Positions 47,493-61,267 of a stretch of 64,000 nt of DNA are shown piece by piece (within the stretch, counting starts at the first letter, position 1; each line of letters opens with the position of its first letter). Source of the stretch: Pleomorphomonas carboxyditropha (GTDB taxonomy: Bacteria > Pseudomonadota > Alphaproteobacteria > Rhizobiales > Pleomorphomonadaceae); contig NZ_NQVN01000005.1 in the NCBI RefSeq assembly GCF_002770725.1, positions 158,280-222,279 of the forward strand. Reading direction: 5' to 3'. Position numbers and translations under genes: made by a program. The notes under the pieces are model-generated. The model did no database searches and was not told where the DNA came from. It worked only from the letters and a program-made list of their open reading frames with translations.

Positions 47493-47747
47493 CTAACCGG
47501 CAAGAAGCGCGTCGAGACGCCCTTCGGCGTTGAGCGCATAAAGGTCGTCGCAGCCGCCGACGTGGGTGTCGCCGAGGAAGATCTGCGGGAAGGTGGTGCG
47601 GCCGGAGCGCTCCACCATCTCCGCCTTGAGGGCGGGGTCGGCGCCGGCGTGGAGCTCGGTGAAGGCGGCGCCCTTTTTGGTCAGGAGCGCCTTGGCCCTG
47701 ACGCAGTAGCCGCAGCCCTCGCGGGTGTAGATGGTGACCGGAACCAT
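47493..47747 (-). CDS. grxC: Glutaredoxin 3 (GrxC)
   Basis: An 84-residue glutathione-dependent dithiol oxidoreductase. The active site is EGCGYC (Cys12, Cys15); the more common form is CPYC, but CGYC and other variants are known. TTFPQIFLGDTHVGGCDDLY holds the cis-proline and the glutathione-binding GGCDD. Lies between comF and the amidase gene, all leftward. Confidence 0.93.
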   Translation of the reverse strand: MVPVTIYTREGCGYCVRAKALLTKKGAAFTELHAGADPALKAEMVERSGRTTFPQIFLGDTHVGGCDDLYALNAEGRLDALLAG

Positions 47748-47792
47748 GGCGGACCTCCTGGGATCGGTGTTGCCGGGATTCTATAGCCCGCT

Positions 47793-48650
47793 TCAGCTCG
47801 GCGCCACAACCCGCGCCAGCGTCAGCACGTCGACGGCTGCGGCGCCGGCGGCGAGCAGCGCCCGGGTGGCGGCCTCCAGCGTGGCGCCGGTGGTCAGCAC
47901 GTCGTCGACAAGAACCGGCCGGCGGCCGGCGAGTTCCATCCGCTTGCCGTCGGGCACCGCGAAGGCGCCGCGCATGTTGCGCACCCGCTCGTCGCGGCCG
48001 AGCCCGACCTGCCGCGGCGTGCGCCGGTTTCGCAGGAGAAGACGGGTGGCGACCGGCAGGCCGGTAAGGCGCCCCACTTCGTGCGCCAGCAGGGCCGCCT
48101 GGTTGAAGCGGCGGCGGGCGAGGCGCCCCCAGTGCAGCGGCACCGGCACCAGCATGTCGGCGTCGGCGACGAGCTCATGGGCGGCGCGCGCCATCCAGGC
48201 GCCGAGCATCGGCGCGAGATCGGTGCGGTCGGCGTATTTGAGGGCATGGACGAGGTCGGGCACCGGCCCTTCGTAGGACACCGCCGAGCGGGCGCGGGCG
48301 AAAGCCGGCGGATCGGCGACGGCGGCGGCCGACAGGATGCCGGGCCCGAGATCGAGGGGAAGCGGCGTGCCGAGCCGTTCGCACCAGGGGCGTTCGAGGA
48401 AGCGCACGCCCTGCCAGCAATCGGCGCAAAGGCCGCCGGGGCTGCCGAGGCGGGCGCGGCACACCGGGCAGGCGGGCGGCAGCACGAGGTCGGCCATCTC
48501 GCCGCAGGCGGCGCGGGCAAGGCGGCCGGCGGCGCCGAGAACGCCAAGGCTCAACATCGGCCGGCGCGGCGCGTCGGCGGCGAGCGGAAACCAGAGATCG
48601 GGGTCAGCGGCCATGATGGGGTCGTCGGGTTGCGGCAGGAAGTTAAGCAC
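47793..48650 (-). CDS. ComF family protein (phosphoribosyltransferase fold)
   Basis: The 285-residue protein has an N-terminal cysteine cluster, LPPACPVCRARLGSPGGLCADC (pairs CPVC and CADC near 61-83), likely zinc binding. The PRTase motif is RPVLVDDVLTTGATLEAATR near 245. ComF takes part in natural DNA uptake in some species; in others its role is unclear. Several start codons are possible within the first 50 residues; the longest is shown. Divergent from the methyltransferase gene. Confidence 0.88.
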   Translation of the reverse strand: MLNFLPQPDDPIMAADPDLWFPLAADAPRRPMLSLGVLGAAGRLARAACGEMADLVLPPACPVCRARLGSPGGLCADCWQGVRFLERPWCERLGTPLPLDLGPGILSAAAVADPPAFARARSAVSYEGPVPDLVHALKYADRTDLAPMLGAWMARAAHELVADADMLVPVPLHWGRLARRRFNQAALLAHEVGRLTGLPVATRLLLRNRRTPRQVGLGRDERVRNMRGAFAVPDGKRMELAGRRPVLVDDVLTTGATLEAATRALLAAGAAAVDVLTLARVVAPS

Positions 48651-48748
48651 GGATCGTTGGGCGCGCCCAGAGGTTGCCGGCGCCTACGACCCGGTTTGAC
48701 TGCCTGTCCGATGCCGCCTATCAGGGTGCCAGCCATGGAATCCCGCCG

Positions 48749-49630
48749 ATGACGCCGCTGATCTTCGATCGCCGACTTTTCGCCCGCCGCCGGGCGCGGG
48801 CGCTTGCCGAGCGGCGGCCGGGCGCCGATTTCCTGCTGGCGCTCGCCGCCGACGATCTCGCCGACCGGCTCGCCGCCGTCGAGCGCCGCTTCTCGCGGGC
48901 GCTGGTGGTCGGCGATCCGACCGGCCTGCTGGCGGCGCGGATCGCCGCCGGCCGGGTCGACGCGGTGGTGCGCGCCGACCTGCTGGTTGCCGGCCTCGAT
49001 GGCGGCGGCGCGGTGGTGATCGACGACGAGGCGCTGCCGTTCGTGAGCGGCGCCTTCGACCTGGTCGTTTCCTCGCTCGCCCTGCAATTTGCCAACGACC
49101 TGCCGGGAGCGCTGATCGAGGCGCGGCGCGTGCTGAGGCCGGACGGCCTGTTCCTCGGCGTGCTCTGCGGCGGCGACACGCTGACCGAGCTGCGGCAGGC
49201 CTTCCTGATGGCCGAGAGCCGGCGCTCGGGCGGCGCCTCGCCGCGCGTCGCGCCGATGGGCGAGGTGCGCGACCTCGGCGGCCTGTTGCAGCGGGCAGGC
49301 TTCGCGCTGCCGGTGGCCGATCAGGACCGGCTGACGCTGCGCTATTCGAGTGCCCTGGCGCTGATGGACGATCTCAAGGCGATGGGCGCGACCAGCGTGC
49401 TGGTCGATCGCCGCCGCGGTCTGACCGGACCGGCGCTGTTCGCCGAGGTCGCGGCCACCTACCAGGAGATGTTCGGCGATCCGGACGGGCGCGTCCGGGC
49501 GAACCTTACGCTGATTTCGCTGTCGGGCTGGGCGCCGCACGAAAGCCAACAGAAGCCGCTGCGGCCCGGCAGCGCCAAAATGCGGCTCGCCGATGCGCTG
49601 AAGGCGCCACCGCCAAGCGACGACGACTGA
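48749..49630 (+). CDS. SAM-dependent methyltransferase (BioC/NDUFAF5-like)
   Basis: A 293-residue protein starting MTPLIFDRRLFARRRARALA, typical of the alphaproteobacterial relatives of the mitochondrial complex I assembly factor NDUFAF5. Motif I is degenerate (RALVVGDPTGLLAARIAAGR). FDLVVSSLALQFANDLPGAL and EARRVLRPDGLFLGVLCGGD are the later methyltransferase motifs. It may hydroxylate or methylate a complex I subunit by analogy; that is inference. It converges on the pilin gene four bases away. Confidence 0.82.
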   Translation: MTPLIFDRRLFARRRARALAERRPGADFLLALAADDLADRLAAVERRFSRALVVGDPTGLLAARIAAGRVDAVVRADLLVAGLDGGGAVVIDDEALPFVSGAFDLVVSSLALQFANDLPGALIEARRVLRPDGLFLGVLCGGDTLTELRQAFLMAESRRSGGASPRVAPMGEVRDLGGLLQRAGFALPVADQDRLTLRYSSALALMDDLKAMGATSVLVDRRRGLTGPALFAEVAATYQEMFGDPDGRVRANLTLISLSGWAPHESQQKPLRPGSAKMRLADALKAPPPSDDD

Positions 49631-49634
49631 CCGC

Positions 49635-49826
49635 TCAGCGTGACAATGTATCCGAGACGTAGTTGAAGGTGTCGTCGATCTGGTTGGCGACGCTGGTCAG
49701 CGACACCATGCCGAGCAGCGCCAGGCCGATCATCATGACGATGATGCCGTATTCGACGGCGGTGGCGCCACGATCATCGCGCAGGAAGGCATTGAGCCGG
49801 CGCTGTTCCGGACGCTTCTCCGCCAT
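49635..49826 (-). CDS. Flp/Fap-type pilin
   Basis: The 63-residue pre-pilin has a short charged leader ending in DDRG and a glutamate five residues later (RGATAVEYGIIVMMIGLALL), the Flp pre-pilin signature cleaved by a TadV-type peptidase. The helix that follows is strongly hydrophobic. The rest of a tad secretion locus is not in this window, so this is an orphan pilin gene. Confidence 0.88.
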   Translation of the reverse strand: MAEKRPEQRRLNAFLRDDRGATAVEYGIIVMMIGLALLGMVSLTSVANQIDDTFNYVSDTLSR

Positions 49827-49938
49827 GCTGCCGCCTCTTCCTGTTCCGGGGATAATGTCGTGATGAGCCGTCCGCCGCCGCCCCCTGCGCGCCGCCTGCA
49901 TTGTTGCCGCCAAATCGTGATGATTTCGTATATGGCGG

Positions 49939-50358
49939 TCAAGAACCGCCGGATAGCGGCGACAGAAGGTCGAGAAGGTGGGGAATGAGCGGGGCGTCGG
50001 CCGGCGGCATCGGATAGTCGCGCAATTTTCCCGGCCGCACCCAGGCCAGCGCCTGTCCCTCGCGGCCGGCAATTTCACCTTCCCAGCGGCGGCAGACGTA
50101 GAGCGGCATCAGCAGATGGAAGTCGTCGTAGGCATGGCTGGCGAAGGTGAGGGGGGCGAGGCAGGCGTGCCTGACCGTGATGCCGAGCTCCTCGGCGAGC
50201 TCGCGGATCAGCGCGTCCTCCGGCCGTTCCCCGGCTTCGAGCTTGCCACCGGGAAACTCCCAGAGGCCGGCGAGCGCCTTGCCCTCCGGCCTCTGGGCCA
50301 GCAGGATGCGTCCGTCGGCGTCGATCAGCGCGCAGGCGACGACCAGCACCATCTTCAT
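49939..50358 (-). CDS. mutT: 8-oxo-dGTP diphosphatase MutT
   Basis: MutT removes oxidised guanine nucleotides from the precursor pool. It has 139 residues. LWEFPGGKLEAGERPEDALI leads into the Nudix box GKLEAGERPEDALIRELAEE plus LGI. The start MKMVLVVACALIDADGRILL is favoured by a GGAGAG site six to eleven bases before it; an ATG 18 bases earlier is possible. It lies just after argJ; the palindromic repeat sits between them. Confidence 0.92.
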   Translation of the reverse strand: MKMVLVVACALIDADGRILLAQRPEGKALAGLWEFPGGKLEAGERPEDALIRELAEELGITVRHACLAPLTFASHAYDDFHLLMPLYVCRRWEGEIAGREGQALAWVRPGKLRDYPMPPADAPLIPHLLDLLSPLSGGS

Positions 50359-50386
50359 CGGCGGCTCTCCGGACATTCGTTTTCAC

Positions 50387-50430
50387 GCATCCGCTTGATC
50401 CGAAAAATCTGCAACTTTTCGGGCGGATGC
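50387..50430. repeat. Dispersed palindromic repeat, copy 3
   Basis: GCATCCG (50387-50393) pairs with CGGATGC (50424-50430); the inner arms CCGAAAAA and CTTTTCGG pair as well. Close relative of copies at 4782 and 26010. The following TTTA includes the argJ stop codon, so the element borders the end of argJ and may act as its terminator. Confidence 0.75.
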
Positions 50431-50431
50431 T

Positions 50432-51673
50432 TTAGCTCCGATAGTCGCCGTTGATGGCGACGTATTCCTTGGTGAGGTCGCAGGTCCACACCGTGGCGCG
50501 TCCCTCGCCGAGGCCGATGTCGGCGCGGATGACGATCTCGTCCTTGCGCATCGCCGCCGAGGCGGCGTCCTCGGAATAATCCGGGTCGCGCTCGCCGTCG
50601 ACGGCGACGCGGATGCCGCCGAAATAGATGGCCAGGCGATCGCGGTCGGCCGGCTCGCCGGCCTTGCCGACGGCCATGACGACGCGGCCCCAGTTGGCGT
50701 CCTCGCCGGCGACCGCCGTCTTGACCAGCGGCGAGTTGGCGATGGCGAAGGCGATCCGCTTGGCCGAGGCGTCGTCGGCGGCGCCGGTGACGTTGACCTC
50801 GATGAACTTGCGGGCGCCCTCGCCGTCGCGCACCACCATCTTGGCGAGGTCGGCGAGCAGGCCGTCGAGCGCCGCGCGGAAGGCGGCAAGGCGCGGGTCG
50901 GCCGGGTCGGCGATGCGCGGCGCGCCGCGGGCCGCCGCCCTGCCGGTCGAAAACAGCAGCAGCGTGTCGGACGTCGAGGTGTCGCTGTCGACGGTGATCG
51001 AATTGAACGACGGCTTGACGCCCTTGCCGATCAGGTCCTGCAGCACCGGGGCGGCGAGCGGCGCGTCGGTGAAGATGAAGGACAGCATGGTCGCCATGTC
51101 GGGCGCGATCATGCCGGCGCCCTTGGCCATGCCGTTGATGGTCACCGGCACGCCATCGAGCAGGACGGTGGCGGTCACCACCTTCGGGAAGGTGTCGGTG
51201 GTCATGATGGCGCGGGCGGCGTCGATCCACGGCGCCGGCGCGAGGCGCGCCGAAAGATCGCCGAGCACCGCCTCGAACTTCCTGGCGTCGAGCGGCTCGC
51301 CGATGACGCCGGTCGAGGCGAGGAACACCTCGCCGGCCGGCACGCCGAGGGCGGCGGCGACGTAGGCGGCGGAGGCCTCAACCGTGTCGCGGCCCTTTTT
51401 GCCGGTGAAGGCGTTGGCATTGCCGGAGTTGACCATCAGCGCCCGCGCCTTGCCTTTCGGCAGGTTGGCGCGGCACCAGTCGACCGGCGCCGACGGGCAC
51501 TTCGACGTGGTGAAGACGCCGGCCACCTCGGTTGCCTCGTCGAGGGCGACCAGCAGCACGTCGGTGCGGCCCTTGTACTTGACGCCGGCGGCGGCGGTCG
51601 CAAAGCGCACGCCCTCGAGGGCCGGCAGCTCGGGATGGGATTTCGGGGCGAGCGGGGACAGGGTTCCGGACAT
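50432..51673 (-). CDS. argJ: Bifunctional ornithine acetyltransferase / N-acetylglutamate synthase ArgJ
   Basis: ArgJ recycles the acetyl group from N-acetylornithine to glutamate in arginine synthesis and also makes N-acetylglutamate from acetyl-CoA. The 413-residue precursor self-cleaves at the conserved [14 protein letters not shown] (between Ala194 and Thr195); the new N-terminal threonine is the nucleophile. [11 protein letters not shown] and [14 protein letters not shown] are also conserved. It is downstream of the parvulin isomerase gene with 61 bases between. Confidence 0.97.
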   Translation of the reverse strand: MSGTLSPLAPKSHPELPALEGVRFATAAAGVKYKGRTDVLLVALDEATEVAGVFTTSKCPSAPVDWCRANLPKGKARALMVNSGNANAFTGKKGRDTVEASAAYVAAALGVPAGEVFLASTGVIGEPLDARKFEAVLGDLSARLAPAPWIDAARAIMTTDTFPKVVTATVLLDGVPVTINGMAKGAGMIAPDMATMLSFIFTDAPLAAPVLQDLIGKGVKPSFNSITVDSDTSTSDTLLLFSTGRAAARGAPRIADPADPRLAAFRAALDGLLADLAKMVVRDGEGARKFIEVNVTGAADDASAKRIAFAIANSPLVKTAVAGEDANWGRVVMAVGKAGEPADRDRLAIYFGGIRVAVDGERDPDYSEDAASAAMRKDEIVIRADIGLGEGRATVWTCDLTKEYVAINGDYRS

Positions 51674-51734
51674 CTTCGGCTCTTCGCGAGGAGATAGCGG
51701 ACCCCGGCCGCGCGGGCGGCCGGGGCGGCAAGGC

Positions 51735-52607
51735 TCAGTTGGCGGGCGCCGGGGCGGCGGCCGGGTCGGCCGGCGCGGCGGGCGGCGTCAGGATCTCGAT
51801 CTTGGCCTCGCCGCGCATCTTGGCGAGGGTCTCCTGATACTTGTCGCGCTCGACCATCTGGATCACCTGCTCGCGCACCTGGTCGAGGGTCGGCACCGGC
51901 TGGGCGCGGCGCTCCTCGACCTTGACGATGTGATAGCCGAACTGGGTCTTGATGGGCTTGGCCGACGTCTCGCCGGGCTTCAGCGCGAAGGCCTCGGCCT
52001 CGAATTCCGGCACCATCTGGCCCTTGGCGAAGAAGCCGAGGTCGCCGCCGTTGCCCTTGGAGCCGGGGTCCTCGGACTTTTCCTTGGCGAGGGCTTCGAA
52101 ATTGCCGCCGTCGGCGAGCTGCTTCAGGATGGCGTTGGCCTCGTCCTCGGTCTTCACGAGGATGTGACGGGCGTGCACTTCCTCGGGCGGGACGTAGCCG
52201 GCGATGTCCTTTTCGTAGCGCGCCTTGATGTCGTCGTCGGAAATCTTGCCCTGCAACTGCTCCTCGACATAGGTGTTGCGCAGCGCCTGCGCTTCGAGGA
52301 AGGCCATGCGCGCCTTGTATTTCGGGCTGTCGGCGGTGCCGGCGGCGAGCGCGGCGTCGGCCATGACGTGCATGTCGACCAGGGCGTCGACCACCATCGA
52401 GCGGCGCTGCGCCTCGGGAACCTGGGCGAGCTGCTCGCCGAACACGTCGGTGGCCATCTGCACCTCGGCGGCGGTGATATCCTTGCCGTTGACGCGGGCC
52501 ACCACGTCGTCGGCCGAGGCCGGCAGCACGGAAAGCGGCAGCGCGAGGAGGGCGGCGGCGAGAAGACCGAGGCGACCGCGAGCGCCGGTGGCGGGAGCAA
52601 AGTTCAT
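51735..52607 (-). CDS. Periplasmic peptidyl-prolyl isomerase, parvulin (PpiC/SurA-like) type
   Basis: A 290-residue exported chaperone-isomerase. The signal peptide is at about 8-30 ([20 protein letters not shown]). A SurA-N-like helical region follows ([20 protein letters not shown]). The parvulin domain is at about 140-240, with [40 protein letters not shown] and [12 protein letters not shown]. The tail is Ala/Pro-rich. It helps fold outer-membrane proteins. Divergent from secA. Confidence 0.92.
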   Translation of the reverse strand: MNFAPATGARGRLGLLAAALLALPLSVLPASADDVVARVNGKDITAAEVQMATDVFGEQLAQVPEAQRRSMVVDALVDMHVMADAALAAGTADSPKYKARMAFLEAQALRNTYVEEQLQGKISDDDIKARYEKDIAGYVPPEEVHARHILVKTEDEANAILKQLADGGNFEALAKEKSEDPGSKGNGGDLGFFAKGQMVPEFEAEAFALKPGETSAKPIKTQFGYHIVKVEERRAQPVPTLDQVREQVIQMVERDKYQETLAKMRGEAKIEILTPPAAPADPAAAPAPAN

Positions 52608-52825
52608 CGGGACGATCCTGTCTTCGGTCCGGCGCCCGGAGATCGGGCCGGCACCGTGATGGCAGCCCTATAGCGCGCCCGGGCCGCTGCGGCAAATTCT
52701 CCGTGACGGTGCGGGCAAAAAACAGCCCCCTGAAGACAGGGCGCCGGCACCGCCGCGCCGGCGAAGACCGGCAGGCCGCGCCGCCGTGGGAAGCGCCAAT
52801 TCCGGCCATCCGGGTGGGGCCAGCG

Positions 52826-52854
52826 TTGACATATCTCCGACCCCGCCATAGATG
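52826..52854 (+). promoter_or_regulatory. Probable sigma-70 promoter of secA
   Basis: TTGACA (52826-52831), 17-base spacer, TAGATG (52849-52854); 107 bases before the secA ATG. The -35 is perfect and the -10 is moderate. The rest of the 354-base secA-isomerase gap holds no gene. Confidence 0.55.
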
Positions 52855-52961
52855 GAGCGTGGCTCGGCAGGTCGGGCGAACGGTTGGCCCGGGAACCAGA
52901 CGCCGGACACTGCCGTTTCCCGCACCTGCACACGGAATTCTGATCGAAGGGATGGGCTGCC

Positions 52962-55712
<2,751 letters not shown>

Positions 55713-55888
55713 GAGCCTGCCCCCCGCGTCCGCCCGGGAAGCCGCCGGCTTTCCGGCCGGACGGCGGTCCGGGGTTAGGCAATTCGTCGATATTTCCGGT
55801 GGAATCGCCGGCCGGAAAAGCTGATCAGCAATTGCACGAATTATGTCGGCCGCCTCAAAGGCGCATGCTGGATCTGAACGATTAATCT

Positions 55889-55903
55889 TGACTTTTAATG
55901 TCA
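55889..55903. promoter_or_regulatory. Iron-responsive operator (IRO) of rirA
   Basis: TGA-N9-TCA, the iron-responsive operator pattern bound by RirA, is present within a wider inverted repeat TTGAC-N7-GTCAA (55888-55904), 21 bases upstream of the regulator's ATG. That position would allow self-repression under iron-replete conditions. Confidence 0.65.
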
Positions 55904-55924
55904 ACTCTTTAATCAGATGGTGTC

Positions 55925-56389
55925 ATGCGCCTTACCCAAGCCACCAACTATTCGATCAGGGTGCTGCTCTATTGCGCGGTAAATCCCGAGCGCCCGAGCC
56001 GCGTCGCTGACATCGCCGCCACCTTCGACATGTCGGAGACGCACCTTTTCAAGATTTTGAAGGTGCTGGTGGATCACAAGTTCATCGAGACCATCCGTGG
56101 TCGCCACGGCGGTCTGAAGCTCGGCCGGCCGGCCGAGGAGATCAAGGTCGGCGACGTCATCGCCGCCACCGAGGAGAGCTTCCAGATGGCGGAGTGCTTC
56201 TCGGAGGAGGGGCGCAAGGACTGCCCGCTGATCCTGTCCTGCGAGTACAACCGCGTGCTGCGCGAGGCGCTCGGCGCCTTCTTCGCGGTGCTCGACCGCT
56301 ACACGGTGGCCGACATCGCCAGGGATCGCAGCATGCTGCGCGGCGCGCTCGGCATCGACGATCTCTATCCGGCGCTGGCCAGCGCCTGA
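55925..56389 (+). CDS. rirA: Rrf2-family iron-responsive regulator RirA
   Basis: A 154-residue iron-sulfur transcription factor. The winged helix is MRLTQATNYSIRVLLYCAVN through FKILKVLVDHKFIETIRGRH. Cluster-binding cysteines are Cys91, Cys100 and Cys106 in MAECFSEEGRKDCPLILSCE. This spacing and REALGAFFAVLDRYT resemble RirA of rhizobia rather than IscR or NsrR, though NsrR is a close alternative. RirA represses iron-uptake genes when iron is sufficient. A matching operator lies immediately upstream. Confidence 0.75.
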   Translation: MRLTQATNYSIRVLLYCAVNPERPSRVADIAATFDMSETHLFKILKVLVDHKFIETIRGRHGGLKLGRPAEEIKVGDVIAATEESFQMAECFSEEGRKDCPLILSCEYNRVLREALGAFFAVLDRYTVADIARDRSMLRGALGIDDLYPALASA

Positions 56390-56594
56390 TATCGGCTTCT
56401 TCATCCGGTCTTTCGGCCCGCCCGGCGAATTCCGCCGCGGCGGGCTTTGTCTTTTCCGCGGCCTCTTTTCGGCGCCCGCCTCGTTCCCCATATTGGTCGG
56501 CGAGGAGCAAGGGTCGTGACCCATGCTCCACGATATCCAGACGCTTCCGCCGGGCTTCGGACGGTGGGGGCGGGCTCCAGGAAAGGATGTCCAG

Positions 56595-59189
<2,595 letters not shown>

Positions 59190-59199
59190 GAAATATCGG

Positions 59200-59229
59200 T
59201 CGGCCGGGGCAACCCGGCCGATCTTGTTT
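59200..59229 (+). terminator. Rho-independent terminator of clpB
   Basis: TCGGCCGGG (59200-59208) pairs with CCCGGCCGA (59213-59221) around a GCAA tetraloop, followed by TCTTGTTT, 11 bases after the clpB stop. Confidence 0.88.
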
Positions 59230-59942
59230 CAGAACGCCATCGACCACAGCACCGATACCGGCATGGCCATTAGCAGGCCGGGCAGCATGTTGCCGATCGG
59301 GAACATCTTGATGCCGCAGATGCGCAGGCCGGTGGCCAGCATCATCACGCCGCCGGTGGCCGAGAAGTCGGCGATCATTTCCGGTGTCGTCAGCGGCATC
59401 AGCAATGTGGCGCCGAAAGCCAGCGCCAGTTGAATGGCCATCTGCGGCACGGCGATGGTGGCGACCGACAGGCCGAGGGTGGTCGCGAAGATGGCGGCGG
59501 TCGGCAGGTCGAGGAAGGCCTTGGCGATCAGCACGCTCGGATCGTGCGCCATGCCCTCGTTGAGGGCGCCGAAGATGCCGGCGCCGGAGGCGCAGAACAG
59601 CACGAGGATGGCGACGAAGCTCTCGATGAAGGCCTCGTGGGAAATGCCGCGCGGCGTCGTCGCCACCTTCTCCACCAGCCGCCTGGCAAGGCCGCCGACC
59701 AGCGCCAGGCCGTCCTCGATGCGGATGAGTTCGCCGGCGAGCGCGCCGAGCACGGTGGCGATCACCATCACCGGCATGTGGGCGACGCGGGCGATCAGCA
59801 CGACGCCCATGGCCATCGACGATACGCCGAAGGCGAGCGGCATGCCGGTCCGGAGCCGTTCCGGCATGCGATGGGCGACGAGCGCGCCGCCGAGAGCGCC
59901 GAGGATGATGGCGGCGCCGTTGATGAAGGGTCCGATGATCAT
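59229..59942 (-). CDS. DUF554 family membrane protein
   Basis: A 237-residue integral membrane protein with about six helices. The start MIIGPFINGAAIILGALGGA and the segments RIEDGLALVGGL, FVAILVLFCASGAGIFGALN and FPIGNMLPGLLMAMP fit DUF554 (YdfK-like). No transport or enzyme role is established. It converges on clpB. Confidence 0.88.
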   Translation of the reverse strand: MIIGPFINGAAIILGALGGALVAHRMPERLRTGMPLAFGVSSMAMGVVLIARVAHMPVMVIATVLGALAGELIRIEDGLALVGGLARRLVEKVATTPRGISHEAFIESFVAILVLFCASGAGIFGALNEGMAHDPSVLIAKAFLDLPTAAIFATTLGLSVATIAVPQMAIQLALAFGATLLMPLTTPEMIADFSATGGVMMLATGLRICGIKMFPIGNMLPGLLMAMPVSVLWSMAF

Positions 59943-60025
59943 GAAAGCCGTTCCGTCTGGATCGGCCTTCTATACCGTTCCGGCCGATCACCGGAAGCCG
60001 GTTCACCCCGATTTGATGATCGTCC

Positions 60026-61066
60026 TCAGCCGTTGCCGGTCACCGCCGGGTTTTTCGCCTCCTGCCGCGTCTTCAGGAGGCTCACCACGACGCCGCCGGC
60101 GATCAGCGCGAAGGTGACGCCGAGCGACACGGCGGCCGGGAACTTGTCGAGGCCCAGGAGTTCGGCCGCGAACACCTTGCCGCCGATGAACACCAGCACC
60201 AGGGCCAGCGCCGGCTTCAGGTAGCGGAAGCGGTGGATCATGGCGGCGAGCGCGAAATAGAGGGCGCGCAGGCCGAGGATGGCGAAGATGTTCGAGGTGT
60301 AGATGACGAAGGCGTCGGTGGTGATGGCGAAGATGGCCGGCACCGAGTCGACGGCGAAGACGATGTCGGCGGCCTCGATCAGCACCAGCGCCAGGAACAG
60401 CGGCGTCGCGTGCAGGGCGATGCGGCCGCTGCCGGGCAGCGGCTTTTTCACGAAGAAGCGGTCGCCGTCGAGCTGGTCGGTGACGTTGAGGCGGCGGCGC
60501 AGAAAGCCGACCAGCGGATTTTTGTCGAGATCGGGCTCTTTGTCCTCGGTCACCAGCATCTTGATGCCGGTCAGCACCAGGAAGGCGGCGAACAGGTAGA
60601 GGATCCAGTGGAACTCGGCGACCAGGGTGGCGCCGGCGCCGATCATGATGCCGCGCAGCACGATGACGCCGAGGATGCCCCAGAACAGCGCCCTATGCTG
60701 GTAGCGCCTGGGGATGGCGAAGAAGGAGAAGATCAGCGCGATGACGAAGATGTTGTCGAGCGCCAGTGTCTTCTCGATGACGAAGCCGGTGAGGTAGGCG
60801 AGGCCCGCCTCGGCACCGATATGCCACCAGACGAAGCCGCCGAACATCAGGCCGATGGCGATGTAGCCGCTCGACAGCATGAGGCTCTGGCGGATGGAAA
60901 TCTCCTCCGACTTGCGGTGGAGAACGCCGAGGTCGAAGGCGAGCAGCAGGGCGACGAGCGTGAGGAAGGCCAGCCACAGATAGAGCGGCGTGCCGAGCCA
61001 GGGGGCGGCGAGAAAATCCAAGATCGCGAACTCTGCCGGCGGAATGCGTCGACAAAGGTCCGACAT
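60026..61066 (-). CDS. TerC/Alx family membrane protein
   Basis: A 346-residue protein with about nine helices. FDLGVLHRKSEEISIRQSL, GFVIEKTLALDNIFVIALIF and LVLIEAADIVFAVDSVPAIF (with the conserved acidic residues EKTLALDN and DSVPAI) identify the TerC superfamily, Alx subgroup. Alx relatives export or manage manganese and respond to alkaline pH; others are linked to tellurite resistance. No other ter genes are present, so metal-ion handling is likelier. I looked for a manganese riboswitch in its leader and found no convincing match. Confidence 0.9.
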   Translation of the reverse strand: MSDLCRRIPPAEFAILDFLAAPWLGTPLYLWLAFLTLVALLLAFDLGVLHRKSEEISIRQSLMLSSGYIAIGLMFGGFVWWHIGAEAGLAYLTGFVIEKTLALDNIFVIALIFSFFAIPRRYQHRALFWGILGVIVLRGIMIGAGATLVAEFHWILYLFAAFLVLTGIKMLVTEDKEPDLDKNPLVGFLRRRLNVTDQLDGDRFFVKKPLPGSGRIALHATPLFLALVLIEAADIVFAVDSVPAIFAITTDAFVIYTSNIFAILGLRALYFALAAMIHRFRYLKPALALVLVFIGGKVFAAELLGLDKFPAAVSLGVTFALIAGGVVVSLLKTRQEAKNPAVTGNG

Positions 61067-61170
61067 CGCAGACGCGCCGGCGGCTTCTGCCAGAGGGGCC
61101 CGGACCTAACGGGTCGGGGCTGAGATGGGGCGACAGCGGCCGCCGTTCAAGAGGAACGGTTGAATGCCGA

Positions 61171-61258
61171 GGCCGCGTAGCGGCTTCCGGCGCCAAGCGG
61201 CGCCCGCGCGGAGCGCGAAAGCCAAGGGCCGGAGGCCCGCCGGCGACTGAGGCAGAAT
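61171..61258 (-). repeat. Dispersed repeat family B, inverted copy
   Basis: On the minus strand it reads TCAGTCGCCGGCGGGC, then a CCGGCCCTTGGCTTTCGC block, and CGCCGCTTGGCGCCGGAAGC followed by CGCT, the same order of blocks as 43911-44031 but without that copy's extra 50 bases. It lies just past the 3' end of the M23 peptidase gene. Confidence 0.7.
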
Positions 61259-61267
61259 TGAAAAAGA

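Noticed and set aside
61067..61140. Possible manganese (yybP-ykoY) riboswitch before the TerC gene
   Set aside because: The leader has GC-rich pairing potential but lacks the conserved loop sequences of that riboswitch class.
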